Below the pieces are notes generated by a model that saw only the letters and a program-made list of their open reading frames with translations, did not search any database and was not told the DNA's origin. The translations under genes and the position numbers were made by a program. A stretch of DNA of 64,000 nt. It comes from Hypericum androsaemum. Its lineage: Eukaryota; Streptophyta; Magnoliopsida; Malpighiales; Hypericaceae. Numbering within the stretch: position 1 is the first letter of the stretch; each line of letters starts with the position of its first letter. This document shows positions 22,767-33,386 of the stretch, one piece after another. Where the stretch lies: positions 16,189,570-16,253,569 of the forward strand of contig OZ023186.1 of NCBI GenBank assembly GCA_963995505.1, written 5' to 3'.

Positions 22767-25700
22767 ATGGCATCGTCAAGCACCGTAGCACTGACAACGG
22801 TACCAGGAACTGTCCACGCTGAAAGGCCAGTGAAGTTCAATGGTACCGAGTTCAAGAGGTGGCAACAGAAGATGACGTTCTATCTGACCACGCTCAACCT
22901 AGTTCGGTTCCTGAAAGAGGAAGCACCGAAGATAGCAGAAAATGAGACGGATCAACAGAAGATCAACGCTCTCGACGCGTGGAGTCACAGCGACTTCCTA
23001 TGCCGGAACTACGTCCTGAATGGACTAGACAATATGCTCTACAATGTCTACGCGATAACCAAGACCGCTAAAGAGCTGTGGAGTTCACTCGAGAAGAAGT
23101 ACAAAATGGAGGATGACGGGACGAAGAAATTCATCGTCGGATGATTCCTCGACTTCAAAATGGTGGACTCCAAGAAGGTCATCAACCAATTGCAGGAGTT
23201 GCAGCTGATCCTTCACGAGATCCAAGCCGAAGGGATGCAACTCAGCGAGTCCTTCCAAGTAGCTGTGATGATCGAGAAGCTTCCCCAGCTCTGGAAGAAC
23301 TTCAAGAGCTACCTCAAGCACAAGAGGAAGGAGATAGGCCTAGAATACCTGATAGTGAGACTTAGGATCGAGGAAGACAACTAAAAATCTGAAGTCAAGC
23401 AAGGTAAGGCCAACTCTTAGACCACTGTGCACCTCGCCGAGGGAAAAGGTGGTAAGAAGAGGAAGAAGTCTGGGGATAAGCAGGAGAAGCAAGAGCCCAA
23501 GAAGAAAAAGAATAAGAAGATTAAGGGCGACTGCTACAATTGCGGCAAACCCGGCCACATTGCTAAGGACTGTCACCAGCCGAAGAAGGATGACCAAACA
23601 AAGGCTAACCTGGCTGAAGACTCATCCGAAATAGATCTGTCACCCGTGGTGTTTAAAGCCAACCTGGTGGACAATTCGAGAGAGTGGTTCGTGGACACAG
23701 GAGCTACCCGCCATGTCTGCTCGGACAAGGAGATGTTCTCGAACTATATCCCGATCACCAGCCGAAAGCTATTTATGGAAAACTCCGCAACGTCCAAGAT
23801 CGTCGGTCTGGGTAAGGTGGTCCTGAAGCTGACCTCAGGAAAGGAGCTGACCCTCAAGAATGTGCTGCATGTCCCAGACATCCGCAAGAACTTAGTTTCT
23901 GGCTCACTGTTAAGCAAAGCCGGTCTTAAGCTTGTATTTGAGGCTGATAAGTTTGTACTGACCAAAGCAGGTCAATTCATAGGAAAGGGTTATCTAGAAA
24001 AGGGGCTGTTTAAGATTAATGTAATAATTGTACATCGCACCTTTAACGGTAAAAATAAAGTTAACGCTTCTTCTTACTTATGGTATGGTAGATTAGGACA
24101 CGTAAATTTAAACTCGCTAAAAAAGTTAGTAAGTTTAAATTTATTACCGAACCTAGAGTTCAACCCATCCGATAAATGTGAAGTATGTGTGAAGGCTAAA
24201 ATGACCAAAGCACCTTTCTATTCGGTGGAAAGAAGTACTACGCCTTTAGAGTTAATTCATACGGACACTTACAATATAAAACACGTGCAAACTAAAGGCG
24301 AAAAGAAATACTTCATCATGTTTATCGATGATTGTACGAAATACTGTTACGTATATCTCCTAAAGGGCAAAGACGAACCTCTTTATGCTTTTAAGAGATA
24401 TAAGAATGAGGTTGAAAATCAACTCAGCGTGAAAATCAAAATGATCCGAAGTGATCGAGGGGGAGAATATGTAGCTCCGTTTGATGAACTCTGTCAAGAA
24501 CATGGCGTAGCTGAACGCAAAAATCGAACTCTTAAGGAGATGATGAACGCTATGTTGATTAGCTCGAGCTTATCCCAGAATATGTGGGGGGAAGCTGTGC
24601 TCTTAGCTAACCACATTCTAAATAAGTTGCCACACAGGAAAAGGGATAAAACCCCATATGAACTATGGAAAGGAAGGAAGCCTTCCTACGGTTACCTTAA
24701 AGTGTGGGGGTGCCTAGCAAAGGTCGAAGTACCTAAGCCTAAGCAGGTGAGAATAGACCCAAGACCATTGGTTGTATCTTTATCGGATATGCGCAAAATA
24801 GTAGTACTTATCGATTTTTAGTGCATAAATCTAAAAACCCTGAGATAAATACATGAATGGTCATAGAATCAAGGAACGCAACGTTCTTTGAGAATAGCTT
24901 TCCTAATAAGGTAAGAAAGGAAGGAAGTCCAAAGAAAAGGGCTCACGAGACTACGCAAGGGTCAAATCAGGAAGATGATGAACCTAGACGTAGTAAACGG
25001 ATGAAGATAACCAAATCCTTTGGTCTGGATTATCTAACCTATGCGTTAGAAGATGAACCCAGGACAATCCAAGAGGCATTGTCTGGCCCAGATGCTCCTC
25101 TCTGGAAGGAAGCTATCAATAGTGAGATAGAATCTATTATGCAAAACCACATGTGGGAAATCGTGGATCTCCCACCGGGCTGTGTAAACCTTTGGGATGC
25201 AGGTGGATCATAAAAAGGAAATACAAAGCTGATGGATCAATCGACAAGTACAAAGCTCGATTGGTAGCTAAGGGGTTCAAACAGAAGGAGAGACATGATT
25301 TCTTTGACACATATTCACCGGTCACAAGAATCACATCAATTAGAGTACTCATAGCTGTTGCAGCACTCTATAACCTCGAGATCCACCAAATGGATGTAAA
25401 AATAGATTTCCTAAATGGAGAACTGGGAGAGGAGATTTACATGGAGCAACCTGAAGGATTTGTAGCTCCCGGTCAAGAGTATAAAGTGTGTTGGCTAGTC
25501 AAGTCACTATACGGGCTAAAACAAGCGCCAAAATAGTGGCACAAAAAATTTGACAGGACAATGCTATCGAATGGATTTAAGATCAATGAGTGCGATAAAT
25601 GTATTTACATTAAGGGCACACCTGAAGCTTACGTAATTGTATGTCTCTACGTAAATGACTTACTAATTATGGGAAGCAATAAAGAAGTTATTGTAAAAAC

Positions 25701-26598
25701 TAAGAACATGTTAAAGAACCACTTTGACATGACAGATATGGGTCTGGCAGACGTCATACTAGGAATAAAAATCTCTAGGAAAGTTGACGAAATTATCTTG
25801 ACGCAATCCCACTACGTGTAAAGCATGCTCAAGAAATTTGAAGCTTTTGACAAACCTCCAGTTAAGACTGTAGTAGATTTGAATCTACACTTAGCCAAGA
25901 ATCGAGGGGACCCAGTATCTCAACTGAGGTATGCGCAAATTATCGGGAGCTTGATGTATTTAACAAACTGCACACATCCCGATATTGCGTACTCAGTTAG
26001 TAAGCTTAGTAGATTCACAAGTAATCCAGGGAAGGATCACTGGCTAGCTCTGGAAAGGATTTTACGGTATTTAAAATATATCATAAATCATGGCATACAT
26101 TATGCTAAATATTCAGCTGTATTAGAAGGATACAGTGACGCAAACTGGATATCAGACACTAAAGACTCCAAATCCACGAGTGGATACGTATTCACCATAG
26201 GAGGAGGAGCTGTGTCTTGGAAGTCCTCTAAACAAACGTGCATAGCTCGATCCACCATGGAGTCAGAGTTTATAGCACTAGAGAAAGCTGGGGAAGAAGC
26301 TGAATTACTCAGAAACTTTCTAGAGGATATTCCGTGCTGGAGCAAACCGGTGTCTCCTGTATTGATACATTGTGATTGCATGTCTGCAATCGGGAGAGCA
26401 CAAAGTACAATGTACAACAGAAAGTCTCGACATATCTGTCGGAGATACAATACCGTTAGACAGTTGATCTCTAGTAGGGTGATCACCATTAATTACGTAA
26501 AGTCCAAGGACAACTTAGCTGATCCTTTTACGAAAGAAATCAATAGAGATCAAATGTACAACGGAGTAAGGGGAATGAGATTAAAATCTACACACTAA
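22767..26598 (+). pseudogene. Copia gag-pol, multiply broken
   Basis: Gag begins [15 protein letters not shown] at the first ATG after the 5' LTR. It carries a CCHC knuckle ([14 protein letters not shown]) near 23532, then protease ([12 protein letters not shown]), GAG-pre-integrase ([10 protein letters not shown]), integrase, reverse transcriptase and RNase H, ending at TAA 26596-26598. Breaks: stops at 23142, 23382, 23418, 24854, 25534 and 25819; a 1-bp loss near 24768; a 2-bp GT gain near 25183; a loss of about 16 codons in integrase near 24500. The reverse transcriptase active site reads YVNDLL instead of YVDDxL (AAT at 25654-25656). The copy is dead. The related element at 32300 supplies the intact comparison at most of these places. 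Confidence 0.92.
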
Positions 26599-27080
26599 AG
26601 AACATCTATAGCGGTAACTCAACCATGATGAGTGGAGATCCCACAAACTTGGTTCAATGAGACAACTAAGTTATGGAGGGTTCAGTTAATCACCTGGAAC
26701 CTATCTCATTCTCAGAAGCTGCCCAGGTGCTAACCTGCAGAGGTGTGGTAAGGATAAGCATTACACTTTTAATGATTCCTATACCTTGATAAAGTGTGAA
26801 GTGAGGCCGCTTCACATGGGAAAAACACTTATGAATCCAAGATACGGTCCATGGCCGAAATGGACACAACGTGAGAACCCAAATATACTAGGGTTATTAT
26901 TGTGTAAATGTTATTGTCTTGGTTTACGCCAAAAGCTGACAATTCAAGACATCACGTTCACCGAGCAGCGAGTAAATCCGATAACATATTACTAGAGAAG
27001 GTTCAAAGCCACAAGCTACCTGTCTCGATGCAATAATAACACGTCAGAACTTTCGATTAGAGTCTGCATTAATCATCATT
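26599..27080 (+). other. Copia 3' untranslated region
   Basis: Non-coding stretch between the pol stop and the PPT. An equivalent block, with recognisable similarity (AACTTGGTTCAATGAGACAA), occurs in reverse at 32860-33386 in the second element, so it is a conserved part of this family and not a separate gene. Confidence 0.75.
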
Positions 27081-27092
27081 CATGTGGGGGAT
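27081..27092 (+). other. Polypurine tract
   Basis: CATGTGGGGGAT lies immediately before TGTTGG of the 3' LTR; the sister element has CATGTGGGAGAT at the same place. Confidence 0.8.
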
Positions 27093-27290
27093 TGTTGGAA
27101 AAGCTTGAATAAAAATTCCATGCAAAGTCCCAAGTGGAAAGGCCCAAAAGAGAAAAAGAAAGTGCAATCCCACATTGGAAAGTAGCACCAATATTTCCTA
27201 GTTTATAAGGAGAAACTCCTTGTTGACTAGGAAATGAGTTGACCAAATGGAAGGATAGCCAACTCGGACCGCGGCGAGGATGGTGCTACA

Positions 27291-27324
<34 letters not shown>

Positions 27325-28569
27325 TGCGCCCGCATCCGCGCCCGTGCACTTGCGTGTGCGTGTGCGCATGGCGCATTGAACGCAGGTCGCAATGGGCGCT
27401 TTGTGGCGCACTTGGCACTTTGCATGTGCGCATCGTTGCGAGGAGCTAGAGGAGCCTTAAGTATTTTGCCCGAGTCCAGAGAGAGCTGTGTAGCTACCGA
27501 AGTGAAGAGGCTGGAGAAATCTGCCTAGCGAAGGGACATCTTCGAAGGGCCAAAGTGGGAGGCCCAAAAGAGAAAAAGAAAGTGCAATCCCACATTGGAA
27601 AGTGGCACCAATATTTCCTAGTTTATAAGGAGAAACTCCTTGTTGACTAGGAAATGAGTTGACCAAATGGAAGGATAGCCAACTCGAACCGCGGCTATGA
27701 AATGAGTTGCATTGAAAATTCAATGCAAAGTCCAAAGTAGAAAGGCCCAAAGTGGGAGGCCCAAAAGAGAAAAAGAAAGTGCAATCCCACATTGGAAAGT
27801 GGCACCAATATTTCCTAGTTTATAAGGAGAAACTCCTTGTTGACTAGGAAATGAGTTGACCAAATGGAAGGATAGCCAACTCGGACCGCGGCGAGGATGG
27901 TGCTATGAGCACGAGCACGAGCACGCGCCCGCATCCGCGCCTGCGCACTTGCGTGTGCGTGTGCGCATGGCGCATTGGACGCAGGTCGCAATGGGCGCTT
28001 TGTGGCGCACTTGGCACTTTGCACATGCGCATCGTTGCGAGGAGCTGAAAGAGCCTTAAGTATTTTGCCCGAGTCCGGAGAGAGCTGCGTAGCTACCGAA
28101 GTGAAGAGGCTGGAGCAATCTGCCTAGCGAAGGGACATCTTCGAAGGGCCACGAGCGATCTGGCTGCCTGCCTGAGTCGCATCTCTTCGGAAGTGCCTCG
28201 TGCCCCTTCGAAGTGCCTGCCTGCCACTCTTCCAGCGCCTATAAATAGGCCTCTCCCCCTCATTTGCAATCCATCCTAGCAGCAAGTGCATTCCATAAGT
28301 ATTGTTGTCTTCTCCGATCCCCCCCGTTCTTCACTTACAAATAGTCCGTCCAAAAGTTCTGGGTATATAAGGGTTCGCCCGAATGTTTCGAGATACGTGT
28401 GCAACGTTCTTGAAAATGCCCGAACAGTCGTTGTATCTTGGGGACGATTGCCGTAGCTCGTACCGCACTGAAATATACGGGGCAATCTCGTCTTACGGAG
28501 AAAGTGTTCAACACTTGCCTCGACTGCCGTATATCCTAATCAAGTACACCGAACCCTCCGGAAATAACA
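27093..28569 (+). repeat. 3' LTR with tandemly repeated U3
   Basis: The LTR's 5' portion occurs three times: 27093-27552, a short copy 27553-27711, and 27712 to the end. Each has TTCCTAGTTTATAAGGAGAA and GACTAGGAAATGAGTTGACC. The last unit continues into a TATA box (TATAAATA 28240-28247), the poly-C site and the U5 end CGGAAATAACA. The single-unit 5' LTR shows that the repeat arose by duplication inside this LTR after insertion or in the template RNA. Confidence 0.88.
27291..27324 (+). repeat. GAGCAC hexanucleotide repeat
   Basis: About five GAGCAC units, flanked by further GC-rich CGCGCCCGCATCCGCGCC. A shorter version lies at 27907-27922 in the next LTR unit. Confidence 0.9.
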
Positions 28570-28574
28570 AGAAT

Positions 28575-29174
28575 CACTTTCGCTGGAAAAGGAATGACAT
28601 GTTTTCCAGCGGAGCTTAAAAAAATTCAAAATGGTCTAACTAATCGTAATGATGCCACCGCATTGAACCTCGAAAAACAAACTTTCTTGCTAATTAGGTC
28701 ATCAAGGCCCATAATTGATTGGGTTAATTAACCCTTTTCCTGTCTTGTTGGGTAACTAATTGTCAATGGTCAAGGATATAATTGCTCCTTCTTTTGCGAG
28801 CCTGGAGCATTAATTTTCAAATCAAAGTACTCCACTCCACGTTGACCACCCCACCAAAATAAAATTATGCAATTCTCTTTTCCTTTTTTCAAAGGGAAGA
28901 AAAGGGAATCATTAGTGGACTAAATCAACGCCATCTTTTGATTATATAGTATTGACTAATCTGCATAAGTGATGAGCTTTTTTTACGGTCAGAATTGTAA
29001 ATTCCAGTTAAAATGTATTCGAATTTTGTTATGTAAGATCATTGATCATACATATTTTTTACATGATGGAAAAGTAAGAATCATTTTTTAATAAAATTGT
29101 TTAGTACCTCTTATTATTGAAAAGAAAAAGAAAAAATTTTCAAAACACCCAAAAACTGTTGGTCCACATGTTGA
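28575..29174. other. Spacer, no gene seen
   Basis: AT-rich sequence between two retroelement insertions. Nothing coding or structured is recognised. Confidence 0.55.
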
Positions 29175-29179
29175 CCCAC

Positions 29180-29790
29180 TGTTGCGGGAATAAGTGAACA
29201 TGTAACACGAGACAGACCAGAGTAGTCGTAGCAAGGTCGGTTTAACTATGCTATGGCTAGGCTACGCTAAGCTACGGGCTACGGAAAGGAAAAAGCGATA
29301 AAGATAATAAAGATAGTTATTGTTTGATGTGTTAGTGATGATGGATCTCTTGCCCGAGCTCCCCTTATATAGTGCGCTTTGACCTAGGTCCCCCGACCTT
29401 AGAATAGGAAACCCTAAACCGTCTTTAATGCATGAAGATCCCGGCTTATGGGCCAAAGTGCCCTATCGGGCTTCTCGCTTCGAGGTCCGAGGCGTCCACC
29501 TAGACCGATCGACCCACTCAGCCAACGCTCACCAACCCAAGCATGAGTTGCTCCACGCGAACCCGGGAACCCGAAGCGTCACATTTTCATGCCTCAACAG
29601 ATTACCAAGACCAAAGTGGGACGACGTCCACTACCAAGTCTAAAGCGGGACGGCGTCCACTAGTAAGCCCAAAGCGAGCTTCCTGCTTTCAAACCCAAAA
29701 CGGCTCGAGCGGGCCCAAAGTGGGCTTTGATCTCTTCTGGACCCGGCCACCTTTGCCAAAAACCCGAAGCATTATTTTTGTGTCTCAACA
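29180..29790 (+). mobile_element. Solo LTR, family TGTTGCGGG, perfect TSD
   Basis: Starts TGTTGCGGGAATAAG, ends TGTGTCTCAACA and is flanked on both sides by CCCAC (29175-29179 and 29791-29795). A TATA box, CCTTATATAGTGCGC, lies near 29364. It is related to the older minus-strand copy at 3565-4514. Its middle holds a different local repeat, GGACGRCGTCCACTA, twice near 29617-29662. A single LTR with an intact 5-bp duplication indicates LTR-LTR recombination after insertion of a full element. Confidence 0.88.
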
Positions 29791-29795
29791 CCCAC

Positions 29796-31190
29796 TGGGC
29801 ATTCAAGGGAAAAAACCTACATTTAATCTCAAGCTAAACCCAACGATTCTTATATATTGTATAAGTGAAAGATTAATTTTGTAGGCGGTAGGCTGATGGT
29901 CAAAAGTGGGCCCATTTCTAAACCCACTCCTAAAGTAATGGCCCATAGAAACGGACCCATTACACCATGTCCCTTGAAATAACAAACAAAGAATATTTCA
30001 AAAAATAAAATAAAATAACTAACAAATGAATTTTCATATGGTAATGATGTATAATTTTTTTATAAAAACGGTTATCTAAATATCACTATATCAATTAATA
30101 CAGTAATAATTGATAAATTTTCTAAACAAATATTGAATACTGTTTTATTTTCAATAACTCAAATTCGATATCTAATTAAAGTAGTATCGTTCTAATTTTG
30201 CGGTGGTCGGGACCCATACATGTTTCCGTGTCTTCATTCGCCATTTTCCAGTTCCCATGACGTTGTCCCTCTTTTTGCTGTAAATTTGTGTTTCACCAAA
30301 TCATTCTTGTCTACCACTTTAAACTGCTAAGTAAAAAAATAGGATTGCATGAGGTTTTTTTCACATCATGAATGAGTGCGATCTGACTAATAAATTGAGT
30401 ACGATTATATTTAATTTGTTTACATTTTTAATATGGGTATATTTGCTACTCAAGTGGATACACAATTCGAATAAATTGCATTCCTTTCATATGAGCAGAA
30501 CTTTAAAAATCTTTGTTTTCACTTTTTATGTATTTTTTTGGATTATCCAAATATATTGTATTTTAAAAGTGATTCTCCAAATTGATGAAGAATTTCTGTA
30601 ACATGTATTTGCTAGTAAAATATCCCACAAAGGTATTAGATACGAATTTCTGTAACATGTATAATCTCAACCGAAATCTTGTATCTATGGGTCAAAAATT
30701 ATGGGCCCCGAAAGTTTATCAAGAATTTTGTAGGCCACTTCTTTCCCTTTCGCCCCTTTTGTCTCGATCTATCCAAACATCATCTAGAGGAATACACGTT
30801 CACTTGCAGGTGCAAACATCTGACTTAAATTTGTCAAATTTTTTTATCGAAATTTATCGACCGACTAATTTAAATTTGAACAAAATTTTTTTTGGTGAGA
30901 TTTAAATTGTTTTCACAATTTCGGATCTTAGACAGTCATGAGATTTGATCCTCCCACCTCATACTTAAGGACTGATACCGTATCCATCAGACCATACATA
31001 AGTTGATAATTTGAACAAATTTGAACCGATAGCAAAATTTTATCCAACCTTCACGTTTCACTTCCCAGAAATGGGCTGGAATAAGCCCAAACAACACAAC
31101 CGCACCGCGCACAATTTCACGAAGAGGGTCCAATTGGGCATTGGCAAGCGATACGGTTTTTCTTTTTAATAATCTTTAGCAACCTCAAAT
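29796..31190. other. AT-rich spacer, no gene seen
   Basis: I see no coding block here; frames at 30368-30601 and 30582-30905 are low-complexity AT-rich translations. Confidence 0.5.
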
Positions 31191-31574
31191 ATATTTTAGG
31201 GAAAAGTCTATTTTAGTACCTTGTATTATAAAAAAAATCACTTTAGTATCTAGTAGTAAAAAATTTATCAATCGAGTCAAACCTCACCCAATTTAGATCA
31301 CTTTGGTCCACGGGCAGCTTCCCGGACCTGCCCGAACCAAGCTGGATAAAACGACGTCGTTTTAGTGACGACGTGGCATGCCACGTCAAATTTTCTAGCA
31401 TACTTGTACACACGACATGGCAAAATAGCAAATATCAAAATAATCACTAATTTATTTATATTATTTTTAAAAACCCACCACTCTCGTCCTCTCTATCTTC
31501 CCTCGTCTTCTTCCCTTTCCTCCTACTCCTCTCTCTTTCTCTCTCTCTCCCATTTCCCCAAGCCAACAACTTAA

Positions 31575-31757
31575 CCATCCAACCCAATCTCTCCAATAAC
31601 GGGAAGACGATCCCTCCCCCGCCATGGTCGCCTTGAAGGTGTACCTCCCAGCGGTGGTGGACGCCGTGTGAGTCCCATGGCCATCGGCATCCCTCGGTGA
31701 CTGAAACTCCACCGTCTGGTTCACCACCCCAATGATCGGCCTCGTGAGCCTCCGCAA
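31575..31757 (-). pseudogene. Captured subtilisin-like protease fragment
   Basis: The minus strand encodes QTVEFQSPRDADGHGTHTAS followed by TTAGRYTFKATMAG. DGHGTHTAS is the catalytic-histidine motif of plant subtilases (S8A family, SBT1 type), and RYxFKAxMAG is the usual next segment. Only this part is present. The Asp and Ser catalytic regions, signal peptide and PA domain are absent, and the frame runs into TIR sequence. It is therefore a gene fragment carried by the Mutator-like element and not a protease gene. Confidence 0.8.
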
Positions 31758-32039
31758 TGGGTAACCTACGTCCGGTCGTCCATCAAAAAATGGCTCGACG
31801 GTAAAAATAACACGTGCCCGGCCACCGCCTCATCCAGATTTAGTCTGCGATAGTCTCTCATGACGCCGCCGCGGACAAGGCTGATCTGGCGACCTCCCGG
31901 GATGACATCCGAGCTATTCACGCGAGAGGTTCTAATCCCTCGGAAGATAAGATATTCATCGTCTACTCCTTCGCGAGGGAATCCGAGGAGAACAATGAGT
32001 TCCTCATCCCACTCTTGGCCGATTTACTCGCCGAAAGTA

Positions 32040-32222
32040 GAAAAAATGCTGCCACTTTAGGAGGAGTCGTCGGGATTCTCTCCTAAAGAGCTTCCTTCCG
32101 AAAGCCTGGCGATGTTCTTGTGGGGCTTGTCGGTGAGTGACCCAAAATCAGAGAGGGAGTAGAGGAAGGGGTGGTCGAGATTCTCGACGAGGTTGGCGAC
32201 GATGGGGTGGGCATTGGCCATT
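32040..32222 (-). pseudogene. Second captured coding fragment, unknown
   Basis: The minus strand has an ATG at 32222 and reads MANAHPIVANLVENLDHPFL, then YSLSDFGSLTDKPHKNIARL, with high GC and codon-like composition, to a stop near 32060. I do not recognise the protein. It lies in the Pack-MULE interior beside the subtilase fragment, so capture from a second host gene is the simplest reading. Confidence 0.4.
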
Positions 32223-32299
32223 GAATTGGATTGATTATGTTTGTGTTTTGTTTTGAATTGATGGAATTTGATAAATAATAGGTGAAGTGATGGAATTGG

Positions 32300-32839
32300 T
32301 GTTGTTTGTCGGAGGTAGTGTACTTGATTAGGATCTTGTAAAGTCGAGGTAAGAGTTAGACTCTTTTTTTGTAAGACGAGATTGCCCTGTATTCAGTGCT
32401 CACAGGCTGCGGCAATCATCCCCAAGATACAACGACTTTGCTACTTCCAATATCGTAGCACAACGAATCTCGAAGCTTCGGGCAAACCTTGGATACTTGG
32501 AACTTTCTTAGAGAGGGAGAGAGTAGAACGACTATTGCTAATGAATGCTTATGCAATGAGTATTCGGGGTGATTTGCAAATGAGGGGGGCAGGCCTATTT
32601 ATAGGCGATAGAGGGTTGGAACCTGAAAAGTCACAAGTATTTCTAAAGGGGCATGATGTGATCCAAAAAGTTTGTGACTCTTCAAATGTACCCTCCAAGT
32701 ACCTCTTTGTCCTTGTAGAGTTTTCCAAAGAGTTCGTGACTCTTCGGATGTGCCCATCATGCACCCCAATTTTCCAAAAAGTTCGTGACTTTTCAGACGA
32801 AAGGGTGTGAGATTGCATTAATAGAAATTTATTCCAACA
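32300..32839 (-). repeat. 3' LTR of second Copia element
   Basis: Read on the minus strand it starts TGTTGGAATAAATTTC at 32839 and ends ...AAACAACA at 32300, 540 bp. It keeps the TATA motif CCTATAAATAGGCCT (near 32593-32607) that the 5' LTR of the sister element has lost. The U3 region differs strongly from the sister, but R/U5 is alike. Confidence 0.85.
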
Positions 32840-33386
32840 ATCTCCCACATGAATGATAATTAATGCATGCTGACACTTTAAGAAAATTCTGACAAGTTAT
32901 CATTACATCGAGAAAGGTACCTTACGGCTTTGAACGTTCCCTAGTAAAATACTATCAGATTTACTTGCTGCTCAGTGAACGCGATGTCTTGAACTGGTCA
33001 GCTTTTTTATGTAAACCAAGACAATAATATTTACACAATGATATCTCTAATATCCTTTGGTTCTCACGTTGTGTCCGTTTCGGCCATGGACCTTATCTTG
33101 GATTCATAAGTATTTTTTTCTATTTAAAGCGGCCTCACTTCACACTTATACAGGTGATCTCCTATCATGAGTATCCTGCTATACTCCACCTTTATCTGGT
33201 ATAGAAATTATTAAAAGCGTAGATGCTTAACCGTACCATACCTCTGCAGGGTAGTACTTGGACAGCTTCTGAGAATGGGACGAGTTCCAAGTGATTTTCT
33301 GAACCATCCATAGCTTAGTTGTCTCATTGAACCAAGTTTGTGGGATCTTCACTCATCATAGTTGAGTTTACCGATATAAATGATCA

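Larger units (their letters stand above)
21833..28569 (+). mobile_element. Full-length Ty1/Copia element
   Basis: A 6.7-kb element with LTRs beginning TGTTGGAAAAGCTTG at both ends, a gag-pol region on the plus strand and a PPT before the 3' LTR. The flanks AGTAT (21828-21832) and AGAAT (28570-28574) make a 5-bp duplication with one mismatch. The 5' LTR is 905 bp and the 3' LTR 1477 bp; the difference comes from internal duplications and a deletion. I do not see the usual tRNA-Met PBS after the 5' LTR. It belongs to the same family as the element at 32300-36915. Confidence 0.92.

Noticed and set aside
31860..32060. 66-residue plus-strand ORF in the Pack-MULE
   Set aside because: Antisense to the better coding frame that starts with ATG at 32222 on the minus strand.
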